Below, piece after piece: positions 34,367-43,841 of a DNA stretch of 55,901 nt. The DNA comes from Hyphomicrobiaceae bacterium. GTDB taxonomy: Bacteria > Pseudomonadota > Alphaproteobacteria > Rhizobiales > Hyphomicrobiaceae. The DNA is taken from assembly GCA_022844225.1 (NCBI GenBank), contig JALHMC010000021.1:1-55901 (forward strand), read 5' to 3'. Positions within the stretch are counted from its first letter, which is position 1, and every line of letters begins with the position of its first letter. The notes beneath the pieces were generated by a model. That model saw nothing but the letters and a program-made list of their open reading frames with translations. It searched no databases and had not been told where the DNA came from. The translations under genes were made by a program, and so were the position numbers.

Positions 34367-37300
34367 CTAGGCGAGGTAGCTCTGCAAAGGGGCAACTTTC
34401 AGGCTGCCAGCCCTCAGTGCCCGTATCGCATCGACCACGGCAACCGCACCCGCTAACGTCGTATAATAAGGGATGCGGTTCAAGAGGGCCGTCCGACGAA
34501 TATCTTTCGAATCCGCCAGAGCCTTTGATCCCTCTGTCGTGTTGAAAACCAGGTGCACCTCGCCGTTCTTCATCATGTCGACAATGTGTGGACGCCCTTC
34601 AAGGACCTTGTTGACCTGCTCACAGGCGATACCGTGCGCTTCGAAATGACGTCGTGTGCCACGGGTCGCGACGACACGGAAACCCATCTCAACGAGATCG
34701 CGCATGGCACCAAGGATGTGGTCCTTGTCGCTGTCGCGCACCGAGACGAAGACCGTACCCGCGGTCGGCAAGGCCGTTCCGGAGCCGAGTTGCGCCTTGG
34801 CAAAGGCCATGGCGAACTCGCGATCGATACCCATGACCTCGCCCGTCGAACGCATCTCAGGCCCGAGCACAGTGTCGACGCCGGAGAAGCGGGCAAACGG
34901 AAAGACGGCTTCCTTGACCGCCACGTGATTGAGGCGAGGTGGCTTCAGGCCGAAGCTGGCAAGCGGCGCGCCGGCCATCACGCGCGATGCGATACCGGCG
35001 ACCGGAACCCCGATCACCTTAGCGACAAACGGCACCGTTCGCGACGCACGAGGGTTCACCTCCAGGATATAGATCTGTCGGTCCTTGATCGCGTATTGCA
35101 CGTTCATCAGGCCTACAACGCCGAGTGCCAACGCAAGATCCCGCGTCTGCTTCTCGAGCCGAACGACGATCGAGCGATCGAGCGAATGCGCGGGCAGCGA
35201 GCAGGCCGAGTCGCCCGAATGAATGCCCGCCTCCTCAATATGTTCCATGATGCCGGCGATGAAGGTGTCCTTCCCGTCCGACAGACAGTCGACGTCGACC
35301 TCGACAGCATCGGCCAGATAGCTGTCGATCAGCAGAGGCCTACGCGCCGACACGACCAGCTCGGAATGGCCCCTAAGCGTCGCCGAGAGGCGCTGGATGT
35401 AGCGGTCGAGCTCTCCCCGGTCGGCGACGATCTCCATGGCACGTCCGCCAAGGACGAAAGACGGACGGATGAGCACCGGGAAGCCGATCGCGACAGCCAC
35501 CGCCGCCGCCTCTTCGGGGCTCCGCGCGATACCGCTTTCGGGCTGCTTCAGGCCGAGTTTTTCGACGAGTGCCTTGAACCGGTCGCGATCCTCTGCAAGT
35601 TCGATTGCCGACGGAGAAGTTCCGAGTACCGGAATCCCGGCATCGCCCAGTGCCTCGGCGAGCTTTAACGGTGTCTGCCCTCCAAACTGGACGATGACAC
35701 CCTTGAGCGTCCCCTTCGACTGCTCGACCCGGATGATCTCCAGGACATCCTCTGCGGTCAGCGATTCGAAATATAGGCGGTCCGACGTGTCGTAGTCCGT
35801 CGAGACCGTCTCCGGGTTGCAGTTGACCATGATCGTCTCGAACCCGGCGTCCGAGAGCGCGAAACACGCATGGCAGCAGCAGTAGTCGAACTCGATACCC
35901 TGGCCGATGCGGTTCGGACCACCACCCAGAATGACGATCTTCTGCTTCTCGCTGGGCGCTGCCTCGCAGATCGGCTCAGAGAACAGGCCTCGCTCGTAGG
36001 TCGAGTACATGTAGGCGGTCGGCGAGACGAACTCGGCCGCGCATGTGTCGATCCGTTTGAACACCGGGTGAAGATCGAGGCGCTGGCGTAGCGACCGAAC
36101 GTCCGCCTCGGTCGTCCCGGCAAGCTTGCCGAGCCGGGCATCTGAAAAGCCCATCGCCTTGAGATTGCGCAAGGCTTCGCGTGTCTCGGGAAGGCCGTGC
36201 TGGCGCACTTTTTCCTCGACGTCGATGATCTCCTGCATGCGTTCCAGGAACCACGGATCGATGCGGCACGAGGCGTGAATTTGCTCGTGATCGACACCGA
36301 GACGCATCGCCTGCGCAACCTTGAGCAGACGATCCGGAGTGGGTCGGCCGATTGCCGCTCTGATCACATTCTTGTCGTCGCCTTGGCCCAGGCCGTCGAA
36401 CGTGACATCGTCGAGGCCGGTGAGCCCCGTTTCGAGGCCGCGTAGCGCCTTCTGCAGGCTCTCGGCGAACGTCCGACCGATCGCCATCACCTCGCCGACC
36501 GATTTCATCGCTGTCGTCAGCGTCGGATCGGAGCCGGGAAACTTCTCGAACGCGAACCTGGGTATCTTGGTCACGACGTAATCGATGGTCGGTTCGAAGG
36601 CGGCTGGCGTCGCGCCTCCGGTGATGTCGTTCTCGAGTTCATCGAGGGTGTACCCGACGGCGAGCCTTGCAGCCACCTTTGCGATTGGAAAACCCGTCGC
36701 CTTGGAGGCGAGCGCCGAGGAGCGCGACACACGCGGGTTCATCTCGATGACGACCATTCGACCGTCTGCCGGGTTGATGGCAAACTGGACGTTGGAGCCA
36801 CCCGTCTCCACCCCGATCTCACGCAGGACCGCGATCGAGGCGTTGCGCATGATCTGATATTCTTTGTCGGTGAGCGTCAGCGCCGGCGCAACGGTGATCG
36901 AATCGCCGGTATGCACGCCCATCGGATCGACGTTCTCGATGGAGCACACGATGATGCAGTTGTCCGCGCGATCGCGGACCACCTCCATTTCGTATTCCTT
37001 CCAGCCGAGCAAGCTCTCGTCGATCAGAATCTGACCGGCCGGCGATGCATCGAGACCCGAGCGCGTAATCTGCTCGAACTCCTCCCGGTTGTAGGCGACG
37101 CCGCCGCCCGTGCCGCCGAGCGTGAAGGCCGGACGGATGATGGCCGGCAAGCCGATCGTGTCGAGCGCCTTGAGTGCCTCGGAGAAGCCAGTGGCGCGGT
37201 CGTATCCGACAATCTGCCCTGCTTCGTTCCGGATCGGAGGCGAGGAGGCGATCACAGCCCGCGGGCTCTCAAGGCCGATGCGATCCATGGCCTCCCGGAA

Positions 37301-37693
37301 CAGCTTGCGATCCTCCGCCTTGTCGATGGCCTCGGCTTTGGCGCCGATCATCTCGACACCGAACTTGGCGAGCGTGCCGTCCGCAGCAAGAGCTAGCGCC
37401 GTGTTCAATGCCGTCTGCCCGCCCATGGTCGGAAGCAGCGCATCGGGCCGCTCGGCCTCAATGATGCGCGCGACGACCTGAGGCGTTATCGGCTCGATAT
37501 AGGTTGCGTCCGCCAGTTCGGGATCCGTCATGATCGTGGCCGGATTGGAATTGACCAGGATGATGCGGTAGCCCTCGGCCCTGAGAGCCTTGCAGGCCTG
37601 CGTGCCCGAGTAGTCGAACTCGCAGGCCTGACCGATCACGATCGGCCCGGCCCCGATGATGAGGATGGATTTGATGTCTGTTCGCTTCGGCAT
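34367..37693 (-). CDS. carB: Carbamoyl phosphate synthase, large subunit
   Basis: The synthetase subunit makes carbamoyl phosphate for arginine and pyrimidine synthesis from ammonia (delivered by CarA), bicarbonate and two ATP. At 1108 residues it is close to the E. coli 1073. Two ATP-grasp halves are recognisable: the first begins [23 protein letters not shown], the second with [22 protein letters not shown]. The C-terminal allosteric domain has [24 protein letters not shown]. The start is 37693 since [12 protein letters not shown] is the family opening, although the frame continues upstream. carA is not in the window. greA follows on the same strand. Confidence 0.97.
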   Translation of the reverse strand: MPKRTDIKSILIIGAGPIVIGQACEFDYSGTQACKALRAEGYRIILVNSNPATIMTDPELADATYIEPITPQVVARIIEAERPDALLPTMGGQTALNTALALAADGTLAKFGVEMIGAKAEAIDKAEDRKLFREAMDRIGLESPRAVIASSPPIRNEAGQIVGYDRATGFSEALKALDTIGLPAIIRPAFTLGGTGGGVAYNREEFEQITRSGLDASPAGQILIDESLLGWKEYEMEVVRDRADNCIIVCSIENVDPMGVHTGDSITVAPALTLTDKEYQIMRNASIAVLREIGVETGGSNVQFAINPADGRMVVIEMNPRVSRSSALASKATGFPIAKVAARLAVGYTLDELENDITGGATPAAFEPTIDYVVTKIPRFAFEKFPGSDPTLTTAMKSVGEVMAIGRTFAESLQKALRGLETGLTGLDDVTFDGLGQGDDKNVIRAAIGRPTPDRLLKVAQAMRLGVDHEQIHASCRIDPWFLERMQEIIDVEEKVRQHGLPETREALRNLKAMGFSDARLGKLAGTTEADVRSLRQRLDLHPVFKRIDTCAAEFVSPTAYMYSTYERGLFSEPICEAAPSEKQKIVILGGGPNRIGQGIEFDYCCCHACFALSDAGFETIMVNCNPETVSTDYDTSDRLYFESLTAEDVLEIIRVEQSKGTLKGVIVQFGGQTPLKLAEALGDAGIPVLGTSPSAIELAEDRDRFKALVEKLGLKQPESGIARSPEEAAAVAVAIGFPVLIRPSFVLGGRAMEIVADRGELDRYIQRLSATLRGHSELVVSARRPLLIDSYLADAVEVDVDCLSDGKDTFIAGIMEHIEEAGIHSGDSACSLPAHSLDRSIVVRLEKQTRDLALALGVVGLMNVQYAIKDRQIYILEVNPRASRTVPFVAKVIGVPVAGIASRVMAGAPLASFGLKPPRLNHVAVKEAVFPFARFSGVDTVLGPEMRSTGEVMGIDREFAMAFAKAQLGSGTALPTAGTVFVSVRDSDKDHILGAMRDLVEMGFRVVATRGTRRHFEAHGIACEQVNKVLEGRPHIVDMMKNGEVHLVFNTTEGSKALADSKDIRRTALLNRIPYYTTLAGAVAVVDAIRALRAGSLKVAPLQSYLA

Positions 37694-37934
37694 GGCGCCG
37701 TTTATTAGTGTACGACGGCCCGGTTGGCTATAGCCCCCTTGCCGCGAGACACACCCACGAGCGCGGCCGACAGCCGCTTTCCCCAAGCATTGACTTCTCT
37801 CTCGTCGGATCGTCAGCCCTCCCAACAGAGAGGCGGCTTAGTGACCCATCCGGATTAACTATAATCGTTCACCATGGTTGTAGCGCAGACCTGACGTGCG
37901 CAGAACGCCCCTGACGTTCAACAAGGGGCACTTG

Positions 37935-38654
37935 ATGATCAAGCATCTGACCAATCCGAAAGTGGCTTGTGTCGCTATCGTCGGCGTGTGTGTGTCGCTC
38001 ACATTCATCTCTGCAGCCGACGCCAAACGGCCCGGCGGCAAGCACTGCTATGGTGGCACGTGCCATCGCGTGTTGACGCTCGATGAGACACAGGCCCTCG
38101 TGGGGAAGCTTCGTCGGCTCAAGGCGTCCCACTATGACGACTGCCGCCGCGATCGCTTCAATCCTTGCGGCCTGACGAGTTCCGGCGAGCCTTTCCGCGC
38201 TCACGCCCCCGACAATACGGCGAGCGCCATTCACCCCGACGGGACGGTCCTCCTGTTGCGCAACCCGTCAAACCAGCTTGCGGCTGTCGTCCGGGTCAAC
38301 AACTTCGGGCCGTTCCGTGGCAACCGGCAACTCGACGTGTCCCGCGCAACCGCCGACCGTCTCGGTTTTGCGAAACAAGGCGTCGCTGCTCTCGAGGTTC
38401 TGGTTGTGCAGGCTCCGACTCCCGATGAGGCCCGCTACAAGCGCAACCGTCGCTACGCCCCCGTACCGGGCTTCATGGGGCGAGCCGACAGCATCGACAG
38501 CGCCTTCCAACGCTACGCAGACCTGACGATGCGCCAGCGCATCGCCCGCCTTGACAGTATCGCGTGCCACATCGCGGCCAACCGTCGCGCGCCCCGCCTT
38601 GGCCTGATGCTCGCCGCATCGGCTAATCCACGGCAGCGCCTAGCCCGCGGCTGA
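37935..38654 (+). CDS. RlpA-like double-psi beta-barrel protein, secreted
   Basis: A 239-residue secreted protein with a signal peptide, residues 1-28 (VACVAIVGVCVSLTFISAADA). The middle, about residues 60-155, is a double-psi beta-barrel of the RlpA septal lytic transglycosylase type: KASHYDDC, SSGEPFRAH and QLDVSRATADRLGF. The catalytic-motif block NDRGPF of RlpA is here NNFGPF, so a presumed catalytic Asp is absent, while the Glu of SGEPF and a following His remain. It may bind glycan without cutting it. There is no SPOR domain; the last 80 residues are Arg-rich and unlike RlpA. Start 37935 is the ATG with AAGGGG nearby. Divergent from carB. Confidence 0.78.
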   Translation: MIKHLTNPKVACVAIVGVCVSLTFISAADAKRPGGKHCYGGTCHRVLTLDETQALVGKLRRLKASHYDDCRRDRFNPCGLTSSGEPFRAHAPDNTASAIHPDGTVLLLRNPSNQLAAVVRVNNFGPFRGNRQLDVSRATADRLGFAKQGVAALEVLVVQAPTPDEARYKRNRRYAPVPGFMGRADSIDSAFQRYADLTMRQRIARLDSIACHIAANRRAPRLGLMLAASANPRQRLARG

Positions 38655-38688
38655 TCGCGCTGCACTCCCGAGGCCGAGGATCGCGACG

Positions 38689-39879
38689 TCAGGTTGACGG
38701 CATCGCGGTCTCGACCAGCCGAGCCCAGTAGGACACCCCGGCCGGGATCGCTTCATCATTGAAGTCGTAGGCGGGGTGGTGAAGACCCGGCCCGGCTCCG
38801 GTACCCATAAAGATAAACGCCCCCGGCCGTGCCTGGAGCATGTAGGAAAAGTCCTCGGCGCCCATCACGGGCGTCATGTCGGAGTCGACCGCGGCATCGC
38901 CGGACACATCGCGAGCCACGGCAGCCGCAAAGGCTGTCTGTCGCTCGTGGTTCTCGGTAACTGGATAGCCCCGACGGTAGTCGAGGTTGATCTTCGCACG
39001 ATGTGCTGCCGCAACGCCGGCGCAGATTTCGTTCATGCGGGCCTCGATGTTGTCCCGCACCTTGGCTTCGAGCGTGCGAACAGTGCCTTGCAGACGCGCC
39101 GTTTGAGGGATGACGTTGGTCGCCTCGCCGGCTTGGAACATGGTGACCGAGACCACCGCACACTTCAGGGGATCGACGTTGCGGGCAACGATCGTTTGCA
39201 GCGCCGCATGCAACTGGCATCCGACCGACACCGGATCGATGCTGACGTGCGGCCGTGAAGCGTGAGCGCCATATCCCTCGATACCGATCGAGAAGGTATC
39301 TGCCGCCGCCATCAAGGGACCTGGACGGAGCGCAAAGTGACCCACCGGAAGCCCCGGCATATTGTGGAGCCCGTAGACTTCCTGAACGCCCCAGCGATCC
39401 ATCAAACCATCTTTGACCATGGCGAGGCCACCAGCGCCGCCCTCCTCGGCGGGCTGAAAAATGACGACTGCAGTTCCATCGAAATTGCGTGTCTCTGCCA
39501 GATACATGGCCGCGCCCAAAAGCATTGCGGTATGTCCGTCGTGCCCGCACGCATGGGCTCGCCCCTTGACCGTCGAAGCATAAGGGACGTCCGTCGCCTC
39601 GGTCATCGGCAGGGCATCCATGTCGGCACGCAGCCCAATGACCTTTCCGGAGCTGTTCGAGCGGCCTTTGATGACGGCCACCACCCCGGTTCGTCCGATC
39701 CCCGCGACGACTTCGTCGCATCCCATCTCGAGTAGCTTCTGTTCGACGATGCCTGCGGTCCGATGCACGTCGAACAGGATCTCTGGGTTGGCGTGGAAAT
39801 CGCGCCGCCAGGCCGTGATTTCCTCTTTCAAGCCTGCGGCACGGTTGATGATCGGCATCTGGATTCCTTGGGATGTCAT
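38689..39879 (-). CDS. M20 family metallo-amidohydrolase (hippurate hydrolase type)
   Basis: A 396-residue M20D-type amidohydrolase that would remove acyl groups from N-acyl amino acids or related amides (hippurate, indole acetyl amino acids). The di-metal site is visible in HACGHDGHTAMLLGAA and EEGGAGG, with a further His late in the sequence (GLHHPAYDF). The dimerisation domain lies between about residues 180 and 295. It could begin at either Met1 or Met8 (MPIINRAAG); the latter is closer to relatives. It is 27 bases downstream of the flavoprotein on the same strand, so the two may be cotranscribed. Confidence 0.9.
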   Translation of the reverse strand: MTSQGIQMPIINRAAGLKEEITAWRRDFHANPEILFDVHRTAGIVEQKLLEMGCDEVVAGIGRTGVVAVIKGRSNSSGKVIGLRADMDALPMTEATDVPYASTVKGRAHACGHDGHTAMLLGAAMYLAETRNFDGTAVVIFQPAEEGGAGGLAMVKDGLMDRWGVQEVYGLHNMPGLPVGHFALRPGPLMAAADTFSIGIEGYGAHASRPHVSIDPVSVGCQLHAALQTIVARNVDPLKCAVVSVTMFQAGEATNVIPQTARLQGTVRTLEAKVRDNIEARMNEICAGVAAAHRAKINLDYRRGYPVTENHERQTAFAAAVARDVSGDAAVDSDMTPVMGAEDFSYMLQARPGAFIFMGTGAGPGLHHPAYDFNDEAIPAGVSYWARLVETAMPST

Positions 39880-39906
39880 ACGGAGCGGAGACGACCGCCC
39901 TGAGGT

Positions 39907-41121
39907 CTATGAACTTCGCTCGGCAAGATAGCCGAGCACGCCGCGCCCTGCAGCATGCCCGGTCGCGAAACAGCCTTGCAACAGATAACCCCCGGTCGGT
40001 GCCTCCCAGTCCAGCATCTCGCCGGCAACGAACAAACCGGGGTGCCGACGGAGCATCATATCGGGCCCGACCTCGTCCAGTGAAATGCCGCCGGCGCTCG
40101 ATATCGCACGCTCAATCCCGCTGAGACCCGTTACAGGAAGCCGAACCTCTTTGATTGACCGCGCCAGCCCCAAGGCGTCCCTCGGAAGCGCGTCACCCGA
40201 CGCTTCGCGGAGAAGTGCGATGGCAACCGGAGCGAGGTGAATTGTTTTTCTCAGCCATGTCGCGAGCGATTGCTTGCCTCTCGGCCGGGACAGGCGATTT
40301 GCCAGATCCGAAGTATCGAGATCGGGTCTGAGGTCGATCTGGATCTCGGCACGCCCGCAAGCCAGCGTCTGCCTCAGCGCCGGTGTCAGCGCATAGACCG
40401 CTCCACCTTCGAGCCCGGACACGGTCACGATCAGCTCGCCGCGCTGGCGCTCTTTGCCGACGGTGATCGCGATCCGCTTCAATGCCTCGCCGCCAAAGCG
40501 CTCGCGGAAATATTCACTCCAGTCGATCCCGAGGCCGACATTCGCCGGCTCCAGCACCTGGACGCGGATCCCGAGATCCGCCATGAGCGACACCCAGGCC
40601 CCGTCGGAGCCGAGCCGAGGCCAACTTCCCCCACCCAGCGCAAAGACCACGGCATCGGCCGGTTCGACTTTCGGTGCCCCCGAGCCTGCGGCGATCAGAG
40701 GTCGCTTGCTGTCGTCGAACCCGACAAATCGATGCCGGGTCCGCAGTTCGACGCCTTGACGAGAAAGGCGTGCCAACCATGCCCGCAGCAGCGGCGATGC
40801 CTTCATCGAGCGAGGGAACACCCGCCCGCTCGTCCCGACGAACGTGTCGACCCCGATTTCATGCGTGAACGCGCGAAGTGCTTCGGGGGAGAATGCCCCG
40901 ATCGACTTCGAAAGAAACTCGCGCGCCACACCGTAGCGTCCCAGCAAAGCGTCGATTGGCTCGCTATGAGTGAGGTTCAACCCCCCGCGCCCGGCCAAGA
41001 GTAGTTTCCGACCGACACTCGGCATCCCATCGAAAACACTGACGCTGACCCCTGCGGCGGACACAACATCCGCCGCCATCAGCCCGGCCGGGCCTCCGCC
41101 GATCACGATCACGCGGGCCAT
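39907..41121 (-). CDS. FAD/NAD(P)-dependent oxidoreductase (TIGR03862 / HI0933-like flavoprotein)
   Basis: A 404-residue flavoprotein of the HI0933/BaiN group. It begins MARVIVIGGGPAGLMAADVVSAAG, an FAD-binding Rossmann motif, followed by the characteristic GRKLLLAGRGGLNLTHSEP. The C-terminal part has LFVAGEMLDWEAPTGGYLLQGCFATGHAAGRGV, which closes the FAD site. The reaction is unknown; BaiN reduces bile-acid enones in one branch, while most members are uncharacterised. The start at 41121 is chosen by the Rossmann homology; the frame is open 61 codons further. It lies 37 bases downstream of the glyoxalase gene. Confidence 0.87.
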   Translation of the reverse strand: MARVIVIGGGPAGLMAADVVSAAGVSVSVFDGMPSVGRKLLLAGRGGLNLTHSEPIDALLGRYGVAREFLSKSIGAFSPEALRAFTHEIGVDTFVGTSGRVFPRSMKASPLLRAWLARLSRQGVELRTRHRFVGFDDSKRPLIAAGSGAPKVEPADAVVFALGGGSWPRLGSDGAWVSLMADLGIRVQVLEPANVGLGIDWSEYFRERFGGEALKRIAITVGKERQRGELIVTVSGLEGGAVYALTPALRQTLACGRAEIQIDLRPDLDTSDLANRLSRPRGKQSLATWLRKTIHLAPVAIALLREASGDALPRDALGLARSIKEVRLPVTGLSGIERAISSAGGISLDEVGPDMMLRRHPGLFVAGEMLDWEAPTGGYLLQGCFATGHAAGRGVLGYLAERSS

Positions 41122-41158
41122 GAACGACCCGCCGTCCGAAGTTGCACCCGAGCGCACC

Positions 41159-41599
41159 TCACCATACGCCGGTGTTTGGCATCGACGCCCACGGCTCCGC
41201 TTTCGGCTTGGCGTCGCCCTTTTGCAGCAACTCGAGTGAAATGTTGTCGGGCGATCGAACGAAAGCCATCCTTCCATCGCGCGGCGGCCTGTTGATGGTG
41301 ACACCGGCCTTCATCAGGCGGCCGCAGGTCGCATAGATGTCATCGACCTCGAACGCCAGATGCCCGAAATTGCGGCCGCTGGTGTAGGCTTCCGGATCCC
41401 AGTTGTAGGTCAACTCCAGAAGCGGTGCGCGCACCTCGCGTCCGCTCGCCTCGTCCTCGGTGGCGGCCAGAAAGACCAACGTGAAGCGGCCCGCCTCGTT
41501 CTCGACTCGACGGACTTCTTTCATGCCGAGCTTCGCGCAGTAGAAATCGAGACTGGCGTCGATGTTGGTGACACGCACCATGGTGTGGAGATAGCGCAT
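41159..41599 (-). CDS. gloA: Glyoxalase I (lactoylglutathione lyase, VOC family)
   Basis: A 146-residue single VOC-domain pair resembling glyoxalase I, which turns the hemithioacetal of methylglyoxal and glutathione into S-lactoylglutathione. All four metal ligands of GloA can be matched: His5 (MRYLHTM), Glu in LLELTYNW, His in FGHLAFEV, and Glu in [22 protein letters not shown] is diagnostic. The start is 41599, the family's opening Met; the frame is open further upstream. The C-terminal Pro/Trp-rich tail is common in alphaproteobacterial GloA. Confidence 0.9.
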   Translation of the reverse strand: MRYLHTMVRVTNIDASLDFYCAKLGMKEVRRVENEAGRFTLVFLAATEDEASGREVRAPLLELTYNWDPEAYTSGRNFGHLAFEVDDIYATCGRLMKAGVTINRPPRDGRMAFVRSPDNISLELLQKGDAKPKAEPWASMPNTGVW

Positions 41600-42121
41600 C
41601 TCGTCGTGACTCCTCGGTCGATGATTAGCTGGCGCATTGTGTGGTGCGCGTCGAGGCGATGCAACGCCGGCTTCAGTGTTTGCGTCACCAAGCACCACGA
41701 CCAACCGACGGAGGCTCAAACGAGCCGGAACTGATTCGCTCCGCATTTGCCCTTCTGAACATTTATCAGCTCAACTTCGCCACCGTTCGGCCCCATTTGG
41801 AACGCTCCACAGCCCACTATGCACAGTCTTCACAGGCCTTCGCTGGGTCGCCCTGGGCGATCGTCTTTTATAGAATATTAACCATAAGTTGGACCCCATC
41901 AGCTACTGTTCTACGACACCGTCTGGATACCCACTGGATGACTGTTTCCGACAAAATCCGGCTGGACACCAACAAGACCCCTATGCCTATTTCGGCCTGT
42001 CGCGACACGGCACCGGTGAGGGGGCAATCGAGCCGGAAAGATCGGGTCGCGACGGGACGGAAGCCGTAAAGGGCCGGTCACCGTCTCGAGTTCACAACCG
42101 TAGAAAGTAGCGGGGTTTCAA
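41600..42121. other. Divergent glyoxalase / cold-shock gene intergenic region
   Basis: A 522-base gap with no credible gene; short frames here have low-complexity, non-protein composition. It should carry a long cold-shock leader and two divergent promoters. TTAACCAT at 41878-41885 equals a CtrA half-site and lies in a short AT-rich stretch (TTTTATAGAATATTAACCATAA). Confidence 0.5.
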
Positions 42122-42715
42122 ATGGGGGACGTAACACAGTTGCCTCCGGATCTGCCGGAGTCACTGAGAGAGGAACTCGCCGGAGAAGTCGCTGGCGGTC
42201 TCGAGGTTTTCGAGATTGCGGGCTCGATAAAATGGTTTGATGCATCAAAAGGTTACGGATTCATCGTTCCAGATAATGGCCTTCCCGATGTGCTCCTGCA
42301 CGTAACCTGCCTGAGGGCAGGCGGCCACCAGACAGCCTACGAAGGCGCCCGCGTCCACGCGCAAGTTCTGCGCCGCCCCAAGGGCATGCAGGCCTTCCGC
42401 ATCATCAGCATGGACGAGAGCACAGCGATCCACCCGTCTCAGCTCCCCCAGCGCACGCACGTCATCGTGACGCCGGAGAGTGGTTGGGAACGCGCCATGG
42501 TGAAGTGGTTCAATCGGGTTCGCGGATTTGGGTTCTTGACACGCGGTGACGGGACTCCCGATATCTTCGTCCACATGGAGACGTTGCGCCGGTTCGGCTT
42601 CACCGAGCTGCGTCCTGGCCAAATCGTCCAAGTCCGCTGGGGCATGGGTGAAAAAGGTTGCATGGCTGCTGAGTTGCGACCCGATGGGTTGACACCGCAG
42701 CTTCAGGCGCACTGA
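42122..42715 (+). CDS. Double cold-shock domain protein
   Basis: A 197-residue nucleic-acid-binding protein with two cold-shock domains. The first (about residues 35-102) starts [20 protein letters not shown] and has a degenerate RNP2 (VLLHVTC). The second (about 125-195) starts [20 protein letters not shown] and has a standard DIFVHMETL. The two-domain form is typical of alphaproteobacteria and unlike the 70-residue E. coli CspA. It may act as an RNA chaperone. It is followed by the DUF192 gene, a conserved order with tRNA-Pro and NDUFS4. Confidence 0.92.
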   Translation: MGDVTQLPPDLPESLREELAGEVAGGLEVFEIAGSIKWFDASKGYGFIVPDNGLPDVLLHVTCLRAGGHQTAYEGARVHAQVLRRPKGMQAFRIISMDESTAIHPSQLPQRTHVIVTPESGWERAMVKWFNRVRGFGFLTRGDGTPDIFVHMETLRRFGFTELRPGQIVQVRWGMGEKGCMAAELRPDGLTPQLQAH

Positions 42716-42772
42716 CGGCGATTGACCCGGGGCCAACGGCTAACGAGGCAATTGCTAGCCATAGTGAGTCTT

Positions 42773-43261
42773 ATGCACCGGGTGAACTCGACTTTGCCAC
42801 GCAGGGCTGCGATCTTCGCGGCCCTGTTTCTGTTCAGTCACCTCGCTGTCGTGCTAGGTGGCATCGCACCGCTTCGGGCCGAGATGCGCAAGGACAGCTT
42901 GAAGTTAATAACGGCGAGTGGCGAACACACGTTCACGGTCGAGGTCACCGAGACCGCCGAGCAGAAGGCACGTGGGCTGATGTTTCGCCGTTCATTGGCT
43001 GATGACGCTGGCATGCTGTTCCCCTACACGCCGCCGCAAGAGGCGACGATGTGGATGCGCAATACGTACATCTCCCTCGACATGGTGTTCATCAGCCAAG
43101 ACGGGATCGTGCACCGCATCGAAGCCGGTACCGAGCCGTTCTCGGAAGCCGTCATCGCCTCGAACGGTAATGTTGCCGCGGTGCTCGAGCTCAAGGCCGG
43201 AGTTGCAGCCAAGGTCCAGTTGAAGCCGGGGGACAAGGTGGTCCATCGCTTGTTCCGCTAA
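42773..43261 (+). CDS. DUF192 secreted protein
   Basis: A 162-residue protein with an N-terminal signal peptide (RRAAIFAALFLFSHLAVVLGG, then an Ala-rich cut near residue 35). The DUF192 domain follows: VEVTETAEQKARGLMFRRSL, GMLFPYTPPQEATMWMRNTYISLDMVFI, and the C-terminal AAVLELKAG. The function of DUF192 is not known. The start at 42773 is a choice; 42722 is also open in frame but precedes the signal peptide by 17 residues. It is 57 bases after the double cold-shock gene and upstream of tRNA-Pro. Confidence 0.85.
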   Translation: MHRVNSTLPRRAAIFAALFLFSHLAVVLGGIAPLRAEMRKDSLKLITASGEHTFTVEVTETAEQKARGLMFRRSLADDAGMLFPYTPPQEATMWMRNTYISLDMVFISQDGIVHRIEAGTEPFSEAVIASNGNVAAVLELKAGVAAKVQLKPGDKVVHRLFR

Positions 43262-43369
43262 GACAACTGCCGGCGACGACACGCCACCCAACCCGACATC
43301 AATCATCCTGCCAGCCGGCCAATGACCTTGACGCGGCCCGACGAACCGGGCACATCGAAGCAATGGTAA

Positions 43370-43446
43370 CGGGGCATAGCTCAGCCTGGTAGAGCGCCTG
43401 CTTTGGGAGCAGGAAGTCGGGAGTTCGAATCTCTCTGCCCCGACCA
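43370..43446 (+). tRNA. tRNA-Pro (anticodon UGG)
   Basis: A 77-nucleotide cloverleaf. The acceptor stem CGGGGCA pairs with TGCCCCG, followed by discriminator A and an encoded CCA end. The D stem is GCTC/GAGC. The anticodon stem CCTGC/GCAGG encloses TTTGGGA, with TGG as anticodon (codon CCA and, by wobble, other CCN). The T arm is GGGAG, TTCGAAT, CTCTC. No att-like direct repeat was noticed next to it, so integration at this tRNA is not indicated. Confidence 0.95.
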
Positions 43447-43515
43447 TGACGGCCGCTTCAGCAGACAACCCGAAAGCAGAAGCCGAAGTTTCGATCGACA
43501 ACGACGCGAGACGCC

Positions 43516-43821
43516 ATGGTAGCCCGCATCTACAAGCCCGCCCGCACCGCCATGCAGTCGGGCCCTGCTCGCACCAAGGAGTGGGTTCTCGAGCACGAGG
43601 CTGAGCAACCCCGGGAGATCGACCCGCTGATGGGTTGGACGTCCTCGCGCGACACCCGCAGCCAGATCAAGCTCGAGTTCGCGACCCGCGAAGACGCAAT
43701 TGCGTATGCCGAGCGGCACGGGATCGCATATCGCCTGAGCGATCCGGCTCCGCGCAAAGTCCAGCGCAAGACCTACGCCGACAACTTCAAGTTTGGTCGG
43801 ATTGGGTCTTGGACCCACTGA
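43516..43821 (+). CDS. NADH dehydrogenase ubiquinone Fe-S protein 4-like subunit (ETC complex I accessory)
   Basis: A 101-residue homologue of mitochondrial NDUFS4, an accessory subunit of respiratory complex I that alphaproteobacteria carry. Motifs are ARIYKPARTAMQSGPARTKEWVLEHE, then MGWTSSRDTRSQIKLEFATREDAIAYAERHGI and ADNFKFGRIGSWTH. The nuo operon is elsewhere. It follows tRNA-Pro by 69 bases and probably has its own promoter. Confidence 0.93.
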   Translation: MVARIYKPARTAMQSGPARTKEWVLEHEAEQPREIDPLMGWTSSRDTRSQIKLEFATREDAIAYAERHGIAYRLSDPAPRKVQRKTYADNFKFGRIGSWTH

Positions 43822-43841
43822 GGGGTTCTCACGCTCGATCG

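Noticed and set aside
34553..35668. A 371-codon plus-strand frame opposite carB
   Set aside because: Shadow of CarB. The sequence reads as repeated Arg/Asp/His without domain signals.
41889..42110. A 73-codon plus-strand frame just before the double cold-shock gene
   Set aside because: No ribosome-binding site and no recognisable domain. It probably belongs to the cold-shock mRNA leader.
43370..43446. tRNA-Pro as an integration site for a genomic island
   Set aside because: No integrase, direct repeat of the tRNA 3' end or foreign-looking stretch follows it; the flanking NDUFS4 gene is core.
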